Source: Lachnospiraceae bacterium UBA1748 (lineage in GTDB: Bacteria > Bacillota > Clostridia > Lachnospirales > Lachnospiraceae). Taken from it: DNA of 53,712 nucleotides. The translations under genes and the position numbers were made by a program. This document shows, one piece after another, positions 35,693 to 45,316 of the stretch. The stretch spans positions 15,907 to 69,618 of the forward strand of contig DCHQ01000046.1 of NCBI GenBank assembly GCA_002314855.1, read 5' to 3'. The notes below the pieces were generated by a model. The model searched no databases, was not told the origin of the DNA, and saw nothing but the letters and a program-made list of their open reading frames with translations. The number at the start of each line of letters is the position of its first letter. Position 1 is the stretch's first letter.

Positions 35693-36889
35693 TTACGCTG
35701 TTTTTACATCTGGATCAGGAGATTTTGCATATAATAGCTTAAGTAAAATAGGAACTGTGATACTTGAAAAGATTATAAGCAAAATAACTGGTGTTGAATA
35801 AGCATCACTAATTATGCCAAGCTTCTGTCCCTTTTGTGTGATTATAAGAGCAACCTCACCTCTTGTCATCATACCAACTCCAACCTTAAAACAGTCAATT
35901 GTTTTAATCTTGAAGCATTTTGCACATAATCCACAACCAATAATCTTTGAAATACAAGCTACAGCTACAAATGCAAGCGAGAACCAAAGCATACTAGTAT
36001 CTATTGCATTAATATCAGTCTTAAGACCAATCATAACAAAGAAGATTGGACCAAATATCATGTAGTTACTAACTGTAACCTTTCTATCAATATAGCTAGC
36101 GTCTTCAACGTTACAAAGAATAATACCTGCAAGATAAGCTCCAGTAATATCAGCTATTCCAAAGTACTCTTCAGCAATAAATGCCATGGCAAAACAGAGT
36201 GTAAGTCCGATAATAGGAATACGTCTTGTATGTACATATCTATGATCCACTCTCTTGAAAAGCTTGTAGAAAACAACTCCACCTACAAGTGCTAATATGA
36301 AGAAAGCTCCTGATTTTATAACAACATCAGAAAACTTTGTTTCAGTATTATTAAGACTAATTACAAATGTAAGTACGATAATACCTATAACATCATCGAT
36401 AATAGCAGCTGAAAGAATAGCCTGTCCTATTCTACCCTGAATATATCCTAATTCCTTAAGAGTCTCTACTGTGATACCAACAGAAGTAGCTGTCATAATA
36501 CATCCAATAAATATGGCTGTATAAAAATTGGGATCCTGAATAGAAAATTCTTTAAAACCATAAAAAGCAAGATATACTGCTGTACCACCAATAAGTGGAA
36601 CCAAAACACCAGCACATGCAATCATAAGTGCCATAAATCCAGACTTTTTAATTTCTTTTAAATTAGTCTCAAGACCTGCAGAGAACATAATAAGAATTAC
36701 ACCTATCTCTGACATATAAGAAAGAAATTCTGTCTGCTCAACAAGACCCAACAAACATGGTCCAATAATAATACCAGCAATAATCTCTCCTACAACCATA
36801 GGAGCCTTACACTTACGTGCAACAAGACCAAAAAACTTGGCAAATACAATAATAATTGCTAGATCTTTAAGAACTAAATATGTTTCCAT
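35693..36889 (-). CDS. CPA2-family cation/proton antiporter (KefB/NapA-like)
   Basis: 398 residues with about twelve hydrophobic helices. The family motifs FSAGLETNLKEI (near 70) and the ion-site pair SAAIIDDVIGIIVL (near 160) are present. The protein stops after the membrane domain, with no RCK/TrkA-N tail, so it is the short Na+/H+ or K+/H+ form rather than a glutathione-gated KefB. It likely keeps cytosolic pH or Na+ in balance. The ribosome site AAGGCGG precedes the ATG. It stands alone with its own terminator. Confidence 0.9.
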   Translation of the reverse strand: METYLVLKDLAIIIVFAKFFGLVARKCKAPMVVGEIIAGIIIGPCLLGLVEQTEFLSYMSEIGVILIMFSAGLETNLKEIKKSGFMALMIACAGVLVPLIGGTAVYLAFYGFKEFSIQDPNFYTAIFIGCIMTATSVGITVETLKELGYIQGRIGQAILSAAIIDDVIGIIVLTFVISLNNTETKFSDVVIKSGAFFILALVGGVVFYKLFKRVDHRYVHTRRIPIIGLTLCFAMAFIAEEYFGIADITGAYLAGIILCNVEDASYIDRKVTVSNYMIFGPIFFVMIGLKTDINAIDTSMLWFSLAFVAVACISKIIGCGLCAKCFKIKTIDCFKVGVGMMTRGEVALIITQKGQKLGIISDAYSTPVILLIIFSSITVPILLKLLYAKSPDPDVKTA

Positions 36890-37025
36890 TTTTCCGCCTT
36901 CTTCATTGAAAGTTATTAGTTAAAAAAATATATCTTTTATAATAGCCAGCAATCATAGATTTTATTATCTTTTATTATCCTGGTCAATAATTAAAATATA
37001 TAAAATTAGAAGAATTTGAAATTAA

Positions 37026-37925
37026 TCAAAATAAATCTAAATAACTGTCCAGATATATACTTTCGCGAATTATAAGCCTACACTCCGGCTTAACCAAATA
37101 GTAAAGAAGCATTTCAAGTACTATGGCGCTACCAAGACCTCGTCCCTCAATCTTGAAATTACTAAATCCAAGTGGTAAATATGTATCTTTAATATCATTA
37201 ATTCCAATAAATGCAGGATTTTTCATTGCACTTGAGAATTTATATCCTTCGCCTGCCTTTGGCGACACACATATATGCTCTGGGTAATCATCTCCGAGGC
37301 TTTTATGGCTTACACTTTCATAGCACTTCTTTCTGTCCTGGCATCCTATATAACAGCATTCATTACATAAAAATTCGAGCTTATCTTTTTCTGTATCAGA
37401 TAAAGACTTAAGACTATCAAAAGCTTTATTTAATCTAAAATCAGGAACCACATATTTAAATTCATCCCTGGATAATTCTTTTTTTAATTCATCAAAGTCC
37501 GTAATCACCTTGGTTGTAGATGATACATAGTAAAGCTTTGGATATTTATTTTTTAAATAATCAAGAAGCAGGTCAGAATATATAATTACGCCATTTTGTA
37601 AATGCTCGCTGTCATTTAATAATTCACAAAGCCTATTACACTTTTTATCTGATAGATGCTTTTCCTCAAGTAATGAATTACTAAAGGTTAATCTGGCAGA
37701 AATATTATATTTACTTAATAACTTAAAAACCTCATTAGGGTTATCATCTCCATAGCAGGCTCTTCCTCCACCCCATAAACAGTCACTTGGTGCACCGTAT
37801 ATGGATGCTATATCAATCCAGTCATAAAAATATTCCTTATGTTCATGAAAGATAGGAAGAAATATTTTGTATAACTCATAAAATTCAAAAAGACCTGGCA
37901 GGTGAAAATATGCTTGTTTTGACAT
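37026..37925 (-). CDS. U32-like protein with a cysteine cluster
   Basis: 299 residues, soluble. The C-terminal part has SNFKIEGRGLGSAIVLEMLL, which recalls the FKIEGR element of U32 peptidase-family (TIM-barrel, Fe-S) proteins such as UbiU/UbiV and TrhP. A Cys cluster CNECCYIGCQDRKKCYE near residue 185 has five Cys able to hold an iron-sulfur centre. An N-terminal CLWGGGRACYG adds two more. It is shorter than most U32 proteins. U32 members in RNA or ubiquinone hydroxylation are known; the role here is not. Single gene upstream of gyrA. Confidence 0.5.
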   Translation of the reverse strand: MSKQAYFHLPGLFEFYELYKIFLPIFHEHKEYFYDWIDIASIYGAPSDCLWGGGRACYGDDNPNEVFKLLSKYNISARLTFSNSLLEEKHLSDKKCNRLCELLNDSEHLQNGVIIYSDLLLDYLKNKYPKLYYVSSTTKVITDFDELKKELSRDEFKYVVPDFRLNKAFDSLKSLSDTEKDKLEFLCNECCYIGCQDRKKCYESVSHKSLGDDYPEHICVSPKAGEGYKFSSAMKNPAFIGINDIKDTYLPLGFSNFKIEGRGLGSAIVLEMLLYYLVKPECRLIIRESIYLDSYLDLF

Positions 37926-37984
37926 ATCGGTAATGCTTGTTTTCCTTTCTTTTTTCGTATACGCTTGTTTTCATTCCTCGCTAT

Positions 37985-38018
37985 AAAAAATCCCAGATTA
38001 TAGTAATCTGGGATTTTA
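37985..38018. terminator. Terminator of the gyr operon
   Basis: AAAATCCCAGATTA / TAATCTGGGATTTTA hairpin, about 40 bases beyond the gyrA stop. Confidence 0.9.
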
Positions 38019-38056
38019 TCATTAATTAATTACTGATATTTTGATTCTTACAGATA

Positions 38057-40657
38057 TTAAATATCATCATCCTCATTAATATCTTCTTCAGTAGTATCAA
38101 TATCATCGATATCTATGTCAGAATCATCATCAATTTCATCATCGAAATCAGGTACTTCAATGGTTACATCTTCAAGAGCATCATCAACATTGTCGAATTC
38201 TGTGTTACCATCACTTACTTTTTCACGTACCTTGGCAATCTGTGCTACTGTTACGCCTTCATCAAGATCAATAAGCTTAACACCTGATGTATCTCTACCG
38301 ATTACTCTAAGATCCTCCATCTTTATCTGGATAATAATGCCAGTAGATGTAATCATCATGATTTCGTGATCATCATTAACTGCCTTAACACCTACGATAT
38401 CACCTGTCTTCTCAGTAATCTTGTAGCACTTAACACCCTTACCACCACGATTCTGGACAGTGTATTCACTAAGTTCTGTTCTCTTACCCATACCTTTTTC
38501 AGATACGATAAGGAGTGAATCACCCTGGTGATCAAGCTGCATACCTACTACTTCGTCATCGTATGAAAGGTTCATACCGATAACACCCATAGAGTTACGT
38601 CCTGTATTTCTAACATCAGTTTCCTTGAATCTTATACACTTACCATACTTAGTTACAAGGAATACTTCTGTTTCAGCATCTGTCTGCTTAACTTCAATAA
38701 GCTCATCATCCTCACGAAGATTGATACCGATAATACCAGTCTTTCTGATATGAGAGAATTCCATAATAGGTGTCTTCTTAACAATACCCTTCTTAGTAAC
38801 AATAAGAATATTCTTATCCTCGTTGTATTCCTTAACTGGTATTACAGCTGAAACCTTCTCACCTGGAGTAAGCTGAAGAAGATTAACCATAGCAGTACCT
38901 CTTGCTGTTCTTCCTGCTTCAGGTACTTCAAATGCCTTTAATCTGTATACTCTACCAAGATTTGTGAAGAAGAGTATATAGTGATGAGTAGTAGTCATAA
39001 GGAGATCTTCTATAAAGTCATTCTCTATAGTAGTAATTCCCTTAATTCCCTTACCACCTCTATGCTGAGCCTTGAAGTTATCAACACTCATTCTCTTGAT
39101 ATATCCAAGATGAGTCATAGCAAGTACTGTGTTCTCATTTGGAATCATATCTTCCATGGTAATATCACTATCATCGAAACCAATCTTTGTACGTCTGTCA
39201 TCACCGTATTTATCAGCTATTTCAATGATTTCTTTCTTAATTACACCAAGAAGTAATTTCTCATCAGAAAGAATAGCAACGAGTTCTTCAATTCTCTTAA
39301 CAAGTTCAGCATGCTCATTTTCAAGCTTTTCTCTCTCTAATCCTGTAAGAGCACGAAGTCTCATTTCTACTATGGCATTAGCCTGGATTTCAGAGAGAGC
39401 AAATCTCTCCATCAATTTTTCCTTGGCTTCCTGAGTAGTCTTGCTACCACGGATTATAGAAATAACTTCATCAATATTATCAAGGGCAATAAGTAATCCC
39501 TGTAATATATGATCTCTTTCTCTTGCTTTATTAAGCTCGTATTTAGATCTTCTTGTTACTACATCTTCCTGATGCTTAAGATATTCTTTAAGTACATCAA
39601 CAAGAGGAAGAACTTTAGGCTCATTATTAACAAGAGCAAGCATAATTACACCAAATGTATCCTGAAGCTGTGTATGCTTGTAAAGCTGCTTTAAGATAAT
39701 ATTGGCATTGGCATCACGTCTAAGTTCAATAACTACACGCATACCTTCTCTATTGGTCTCATCTCTGATATCTGTAATACCATCGATCTTCTTATTCTTA
39801 ACAAGCTCTGCAATCTTAATAATAAGATTAGCTTTATTAACCATATATGGAAGTTCTGTAATGATAATACTTGATTTACCATTATCCATTACTTCGATGT
39901 TAGATACACCACGAACCTTAATCTTACCTCTACCAGTACGGTAAGCATCAGAAATACCACGTACACCTAAGATTTCAGCTCCTGTAGGGAAGTCAGGTCC
40001 CTTGATTATCTCCATGAGTTCTTCTACATCAGTATCTCTATCTTCTTCTACTCTGTTATCAATAATCTTAACAACAGCACCTATAGTCTCTCGAAGGTTG
40101 TGTGGTGGTATATTAGTTGCCATACCAACGGCAATACCAGTAGTACCATTAACAAGAAGATTAGGAAATCTTGCTGGAAGTACTGCAGGTTCTTTTTCTG
40201 TATCATCGAAGTTAGGAACAAAGTCTACAGTATCTTTGTCCATATCCTGGATCATCTTCATTGATACCTTAGAAAGTCTGGCCTCTGTATATCGCATGGC
40301 AGCTGCAGAGTCACCATCTACAGAACCGAAGTTACCGTGGCCATCTACAAGAGTATATCTGAAGTTCCATTCCTGAGCCATATTAACAAGGGCTCCATAA
40401 ATAGAACTATCACCATGAGGATGATACTTACCCATAGTATCACCGACGATACGGGCACATTTTCTATGTGGCTTGTCAGGATAGTTAGAAAGCTCTGCCA
40501 TAGAATGAAGTATTCTTCTTTGTACTGGCTTAAGACCATCACGTACATCAGGAAGTGCTCTCGACGCTATAACACTCATAGCATAGTCGATATAGTACTT
40601 CTCCATGGTTTGTTTCATATCAACTTCTTGAACTTTGTCAAAAATATTGTCTTCCAT
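38057..40657 (-). CDS. gyrA: DNA gyrase subunit A
   Basis: 866 residues. Breakage-reunion domain with the catalytic Tyr in AAMRYTEARL (near 122) and the gyrase motif GRGKIKVRG; C-terminal beta-pinwheel repeats with the GyrA box QNRGGKG, which separates it from ParC. The final 40 residues are very acidic (IDDDSDIDIDDID). The quinolone region reads GDSSIYG: Ser is kept at the position of E. coli Ser83, but Gly occupies the position of Asp87. AGGAG precedes the ATG. Works with gyrB, 38 bases upstream in the same operon, to supercoil DNA. Confidence 0.97.
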   Translation of the reverse strand: MEDNIFDKVQEVDMKQTMEKYYIDYAMSVIASRALPDVRDGLKPVQRRILHSMAELSNYPDKPHRKCARIVGDTMGKYHPHGDSSIYGALVNMAQEWNFRYTLVDGHGNFGSVDGDSAAAMRYTEARLSKVSMKMIQDMDKDTVDFVPNFDDTEKEPAVLPARFPNLLVNGTTGIAVGMATNIPPHNLRETIGAVVKIIDNRVEEDRDTDVEELMEIIKGPDFPTGAEILGVRGISDAYRTGRGKIKVRGVSNIEVMDNGKSSIIITELPYMVNKANLIIKIAELVKNKKIDGITDIRDETNREGMRVVIELRRDANANIILKQLYKHTQLQDTFGVIMLALVNNEPKVLPLVDVLKEYLKHQEDVVTRRSKYELNKARERDHILQGLLIALDNIDEVISIIRGSKTTQEAKEKLMERFALSEIQANAIVEMRLRALTGLEREKLENEHAELVKRIEELVAILSDEKLLLGVIKKEIIEIADKYGDDRRTKIGFDDSDITMEDMIPNENTVLAMTHLGYIKRMSVDNFKAQHRGGKGIKGITTIENDFIEDLLMTTTHHYILFFTNLGRVYRLKAFEVPEAGRTARGTAMVNLLQLTPGEKVSAVIPVKEYNEDKNILIVTKKGIVKKTPIMEFSHIRKTGIIGINLREDDELIEVKQTDAETEVFLVTKYGKCIRFKETDVRNTGRNSMGVIGMNLSYDDEVVGMQLDHQGDSLLIVSEKGMGKRTELSEYTVQNRGGKGVKCYKITEKTGDIVGVKAVNDDHEIMMITSTGIIIQIKMEDLRVIGRDTSGVKLIDLDEGVTVAQIAKVREKVSDGNTEFDNVDDALEDVTIEVPDFDDEIDDDSDIDIDDIDTTEEDINEDDDI

Positions 40658-40695
40658 TAATCTGCTCCTATTATTTGCTTAGTAAGGCAAATATA

Positions 40696-42645
40696 TTAAA
40701 TATCCAAATTCTTAACAAACTTGGCATTAGCTTCAATAAAGTCACGTCTTGGTTCAACCTTATCACCCATAAGTGTTGTAAATGTAAGGTCGAGCTCTGA
40801 CTCTGCTTCATCATCAATACATACTTTTAATAATACTCTACGCTCAGGATCCATTGTTGTTTCCCAAAGCTGGTCTGCATCCATTTCACCAAGACCCTTG
40901 TATCGCTGAATCTTATTACTTGAATCACGACCTACCTCGCGTAAGATTTCATCAAGCTCTTCATCAGAATATGCATACCAGATTTTCTTATTCTTCTCTA
41001 ACTTATAAAGAGGTGGCTGAGCAAGGTATACATGGCCCTGCTTAATAAGCTCTGGCATAAATCTATATAAGAATGTAAGCATTAATGTAGCGATATGAGC
41101 ACCGTCAACATCGGCATCAGTCATGATAATAATCTTATGATAACGAAGTTTACTGATATCAAAATCTTCGTGAATACCAGTACCAAATACTGTAATCATA
41201 GACTTAATTTCTTCATTACTATATATCTTATCAAGTCTTGCTTTTTCTACGTTAAGAATCTTTCCGCGAAGCGGTAAAATTGCCTGAGTTGCACGGCTTC
41301 TTGCTGATTTTGCAGATCCACCAGCGGAATCTCCCTCTACGATATATATTTCGCAGTTTTCAGGATTCTTATCTGAACAATCTGCAAGTTTACCAGGAAG
41401 TGTAGAGCCTTCAAGAGCTGTTTTTCTTCTTGTTAAATCTCTTGCTTTTCTGGCTGCATCTCTTGCACGCTGCGCAAGAATTGATTTATCACAAATAATC
41501 TTAGCTACAGCTGGGTTCTGCTCGAGATATATAGTAAGCTGCTCTGAAACTATTGCTTCTACTGCACCTCTTGCTTCACTATTACCAAGCTTCTGCTTAG
41601 TCTGACCTTCAAACTGAGGGTCTTCAATCTTAACAGAAATAATAGCTGTAAGTCCTTCTCTTATATCATCACCTGATAAATTAGGCTCTGTATCCTTTAA
41701 TATCTTATTATTTCTGGCATACTCATTAAAAATTTTAGTGATAGAACGCTTAAATCCTTCTACATGAGTACCACCTTCTGGAGTATTAATGTTATTAACA
41801 AATCCATACATTTTCTCGTTGTAGCCATCGTTATGCTGAACTGCAACTTCTACGTATACATTATTTTTACTTCCTTCGAAGTACATAACATCTTCATAAA
41901 GAGCTGTTTCTGATTTGTTAAGATATGTAACAAACTCCTTAATACCGCCTTCATAGTGGAAAACTTTATTTTTTATGTTTTCATCATCACGAAGATCACT
42001 AAGTTCAATACGAAGTCCCTTTGTAAGGAAAGCCATCTCACGAAGTCTACTTGCAAGAGTAGCAAATTCATATACTGTATCTTCAAAAATCTCTGGATCA
42101 GGCTGGAAAGTAACCTTTGTACCGGTCTTATCCTTAGGACATTCACCTACTATTTTAAGGTCATAGCTCTTTTTACCTCTTTCATAACGCTGATTATGAA
42201 TCTTGCCATCTCTATAAATATCTACTTCAAGCCATGTTGAAAGTGCGTTAACAACTGATGCACCTACACCGTGGAGACCACCTGAAACCTTGTATCCTCC
42301 ACCGCCGAATTTTCCACCAGCATGAAGTATTGTAAATACAACTTCTACAGCTGGAAGTCCAGCTTTTTTATTAATATCAACAGGAATACCACGTCCATTA
42401 TCCTCTACAGTAATAGAGTTACCTGGATTAATTGATACTTTAATAGTATCGCAGTATCCGGCTAAAGCCTCGTCAACTGAGTTATCAACTATTTCATATA
42501 CAAGATGATGAAGACCACGAAGAGCTGTAGTACCTATATACATACCAGGTCTTTTACGAACTGCTTCAAGACCCTCTAATATCTGAATCTGATCAGCACC
42601 GTAATCATTTGTAACTGTCTCTGTTCCAGTATTTTGAACACTCAT
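40696..42645 (-). CDS. gyrB: DNA gyrase subunit B
   Basis: 649 residues. GHKL ATPase with VDNSVDEALAGY (near 37), DNGRGIPVD and GLHGVGASVVNALS (near 125). TOPRIM region EGDSAGGSAKSARSRATQAI (near 440) and MTDADVDGAHIATLML (near 515). The length is that of the short Gram-positive GyrB. AGGAG before the ATG. Forms the A2B2 gyrase with GyrA; co-transcribed with recF upstream (14-base gap). Confidence 0.97.
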   Translation of the reverse strand: MSVQNTGTETVTNDYGADQIQILEGLEAVRKRPGMYIGTTALRGLHHLVYEIVDNSVDEALAGYCDTIKVSINPGNSITVEDNGRGIPVDINKKAGLPAVEVVFTILHAGGKFGGGGYKVSGGLHGVGASVVNALSTWLEVDIYRDGKIHNQRYERGKKSYDLKIVGECPKDKTGTKVTFQPDPEIFEDTVYEFATLASRLREMAFLTKGLRIELSDLRDDENIKNKVFHYEGGIKEFVTYLNKSETALYEDVMYFEGSKNNVYVEVAVQHNDGYNEKMYGFVNNINTPEGGTHVEGFKRSITKIFNEYARNNKILKDTEPNLSGDDIREGLTAIISVKIEDPQFEGQTKQKLGNSEARGAVEAIVSEQLTIYLEQNPAVAKIICDKSILAQRARDAARKARDLTRRKTALEGSTLPGKLADCSDKNPENCEIYIVEGDSAGGSAKSARSRATQAILPLRGKILNVEKARLDKIYSNEEIKSMITVFGTGIHEDFDISKLRYHKIIIMTDADVDGAHIATLMLTFLYRFMPELIKQGHVYLAQPPLYKLEKNKKIWYAYSDEELDEILREVGRDSSNKIQRYKGLGEMDADQLWETTMDPERRVLLKVCIDDEAESELDLTFTTLMGDKVEPRRDFIEANAKFVKNLDI

Positions 42646-42659
42646 TGATTATCTCCTAA

Positions 42660-43745
42660 TTAATTTTCACTAACTAATACACCATTTTCTATCTTAAAAA
42701 TTTTATTAATTTCAAATCGATCATTAACAAAATCTTCAAGACCTGTACAGGTAATAATAGTTTGTATATCGCCTATACTATCTAAAAGATAATTTTGTCT
42801 ATTAGAATCAAGCTCTGATAAAACATCATCTAATAATAAAACAGGCTTATCTTTAGCGATTTTTTTAACTATTTCTATTTCAGAAAGCTTAAGTGACAAC
42901 GCTGCAGTACGCTGCTGTCCCTGTGATCCATACATTCTTATATCAATACCATTGGCTATAAATGTAAAATCATCTTTATGAGGACCAACATTAGTCATTT
43001 TAAGTCTTATATCTCTGTCGATACTTGCTTTTAACTTACTTTCAAGTTCATCAGCACTACAATATGGTTCGTATTTAATAACCATATCTTCTTTATTACC
43101 AGATAATTTTTTATGAATATCGTTGATAATAAGATTAAGTTCTTCTATAAATTCTGCTCTTCTGTTAATTATTTTCTTACCATAACTAACAATCTGCATA
43201 TCATATATGCTGAGCATATCTCTATAATCATTGTTGATATATATTTCTTTTAAAGTTTTATTACGCTGATTTATTATTTTATTGTATTGATTTAAATCAT
43301 ATAGATAACTTTGATCAAGCTGACAGAGCTCCATATCCATAAATCTTCTTCTTATAGCAGGAGCATCTTTAATTATTGAAAGATCTTCTGGAGAAAAAAA
43401 TACAACATTTAATAAACCAAGAAGCTCAGCAGCCTTTTTAATTCTGACCTTATCAATAGCTATGCCCTTAGATTTTGATTTTCTAAGATGCATATCAACT
43501 CTTCTTTCTAAACCTTCTTTATCAAGAAGAGTTTTTATATGAGCTTCTTCGCTATCGAAATTAATAATCTCTTTATCTTTGCTACCTTTATGAGACTTGG
43601 TAGTAGCTGATACGTATATAGCCTCTAATATATTGGTTTTTCCCTGGGCATTATCACCATAAAGAATATTAACGCCTTTATCAAAAACTATATTAAGATT
43701 CTTATAATTTCTAAAATTTTCAAGTTCTAATGATTTTATAATCAT
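42660..43745 (-). CDS. recF: DNA replication/repair protein RecF
   Basis: 361 residues. Walker A YGDNAQGKTNILEAI (near 31), ABC-like signature YGSQGQQRTAALSLK (near 275), Walker B PVLLLDDVLSELDSNRQ (near 305), the standard RecF layout. Loads RecA at gaps in damaged DNA together with RecO/RecR. Part of the dnaA-gyrA operon; starts 32 bases after the S4 protein gene. Confidence 0.95.
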   Translation of the reverse strand: MIIKSLELENFRNYKNLNIVFDKGVNILYGDNAQGKTNILEAIYVSATTKSHKGSKDKEIINFDSEEAHIKTLLDKEGLERRVDMHLRKSKSKGIAIDKVRIKKAAELLGLLNVVFFSPEDLSIIKDAPAIRRRFMDMELCQLDQSYLYDLNQYNKIINQRNKTLKEIYINNDYRDMLSIYDMQIVSYGKKIINRRAEFIEELNLIINDIHKKLSGNKEDMVIKYEPYCSADELESKLKASIDRDIRLKMTNVGPHKDDFTFIANGIDIRMYGSQGQQRTAALSLKLSEIEIVKKIAKDKPVLLLDDVLSELDSNRQNYLLDSIGDIQTIITCTGLEDFVNDRFEINKIFKIENGVLVSEN

Positions 43746-43777
43746 TAAATTAACCTTCTAAATACTTATATAAAAAA

Positions 43778-43987
43778 CTATTCTTCTATAGTGATAACCT
43801 GGCCGTCAAATTCAACCTTATCACCTGCATAAAGCTTTTTGCCTCTCATAGTGCAGACTTCACCATTAACCTTAACATTTCCATCAAGTATTTCATATTT
43901 TGCCTGAACACCATCACCAACAAGATCAGCTGCTTTAAGAGCCTGACCAAGCTTTATAAATTCTTCTTTTAACTTTATATTTTGCAT
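43778..43987 (-). CDS. yaaA: S4-domain RNA-binding protein YaaA
   Basis: 69 residues: the short S4-type protein always found between dnaN and recF in Firmicutes. Features FIKLGQALKAADLVGDG, then NGEVCTMRGKKLYAGDKVEF, the S4 RNA-binding fold. Probably linked to ribosome assembly. Eight bases from dnaN. Confidence 0.9.
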   Translation of the reverse strand: MQNIKLKEEFIKLGQALKAADLVGDGVQAKYEILDGNVKVNGEVCTMRGKKLYAGDKVEFDGQVITIEE

Positions 43988-43995
43988 AATAAATC

Positions 43996-45108
43996 CTAAT
44001 TATAAGAACTATTAAGGTTAATAGGTAATACTAAATAAATATAAGACTCATTCTCGTCCTTTATATAACAAGGAGCCTTAGGATTTACAAAGTAAATAGA
44101 TATATTTTCATCATCAATAACCTTAAGAGCATCTATTAAAAACTTTGGATTAAATCCAATAACAAGTGGACGACCACTCATTTCGATTTCAATCTCTTCA
44201 TCCATGTTACCAAGTGGAGATTTTACAACAAGCTCAAGCATATCTTCATTGATGTTAACAACTATTGGCTTCTTGTTACCTTCCTTAGAGAAAAGCATGG
44301 ATCTGTCTATACATTCATAAAGACTCTTTTTGTTAATAACAATCTTTGTTTCATAATCCTGAGAAATCATCTTATTAACATCGAAGTAGTTTCCTTCAAT
44401 AAGTCTTGAAACCACCTTTGTATTATTGAATTCAAATAAAACAAAGTTCTTTGTTATATAAAAATTAACATCATCCTCAGCACCACCTGTAAGGATTTTA
44501 CTAATTTCATTAAGAGCTTTACCAGGAACTATTGCTTCCATAGGTAAATAATTGTTCTTAAGTTCAATATTTCTGATTGATATTCTGTGACCATCAAGTG
44601 AACTTACTTTAAGTTTATTATTATTGATAAATAAATGAATACCACTCATTATCTTATTAGTATCGCTGTTACCAATAGAGAATATTGTCTGTCTAATAAG
44701 ATCCTTAAGAGCAAGCTGTGAAATAATAACAGCTTCATTCTTTTCAATATATGGAAGAACAGTGAAGCTTTCACCATTTTCTCCATTAATCTCAAAGTTA
44801 AGCTTTCCACACTTAATCTTTACAATATTGTCACTTCCTACTTCTATTTCTACATCAATATCAGGAAGCTTTCTTACAACATCTGAAAACATCTTGGCAT
44901 CAATAGCAATAATACCGTGATCAACAATATTACCTTCTACAGTTGTTTCAATACCAAGATCACCATCATTAGCAGTAAATTTAATAATATCTCCTGAAGC
45001 ATCAACTAATATACAATTAAGAATAGACATTGTTGTATTAGCTGGTACTGCTTTTGAAACAATATTAACACCATACATAAGCTGATCTTTTGAACAAATG
45101 ATTTTCAA
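43996..45108 (-). CDS. dnaN: DNA polymerase III beta sliding clamp
   Basis: 370 residues. Begins MKIICSKDQLMYGVNIVSKAV and contains VPGKALNEISKIL and NPKFLIDALKVI, the clamp signatures in domains 2 and 3; the C-terminus YLVLPINLN is the usual end. The start codon is TTG, seven bases after GGGAG. Ring-shaped dimer that tethers DNA polymerase III. A -10-like TATAAT lies at 45209-45204 upstream with a weak -35, so it may also have its own promoter. Confidence 0.97.
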   Translation of the reverse strand: MKIICSKDQLMYGVNIVSKAVPANTTMSILNCILVDASGDIIKFTANDGDLGIETTVEGNIVDHGIIAIDAKMFSDVVRKLPDIDVEIEVGSDNIVKIKCGKLNFEINGENGESFTVLPYIEKNEAVIISQLALKDLIRQTIFSIGNSDTNKIMSGIHLFINNNKLKVSSLDGHRISIRNIELKNNYLPMEAIVPGKALNEISKILTGGAEDDVNFYITKNFVLFEFNNTKVVSRLIEGNYFDVNKMISQDYETKIVINKKSLYECIDRSMLFSKEGNKKPIVVNINEDMLELVVKSPLGNMDEEIEIEMSGRPLVIGFNPKFLIDALKVIDDENISIYFVNPKAPCYIKDENESYIYLVLPINLNSSYN

Positions 45109-45203
45109 TGTGAGTCTCCCTTTTTTTCGTTTTTTATATTATTTATATATTTTATTTATTAATATTCTTATTAGGGCATGTTTATATGTTTAAAACCCTT
45201 TAT

Positions 45204-45209
45204 ATTATA
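45204..45209 (-). promoter_or_regulatory. Possible -10 element for dnaN
   Basis: TATAAT on the minus strand about 96 bases upstream of the dnaN start; no clear -35 at the right spacing. The region 45109-45316 has no gene; a TTATTAACA DnaA-box-like site is at 45280-45288. Confidence 0.35.
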
Positions 45210-45316
45210 CTAAATTTAAGGCTAAAATGGAATGAAAACTAAGTTGAAAATCATTTTTAATCTAAAAAATATTTATCACTTATTAACAGCCTTATTTAGG
45301 GTTATTTTTAATATTC

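Noticed and set aside
38100..42240. Many plus-strand ORFs across gyrA and gyrB
   Set aside because: Shadow frames of well-conserved genes with no ribosome sites of their own.
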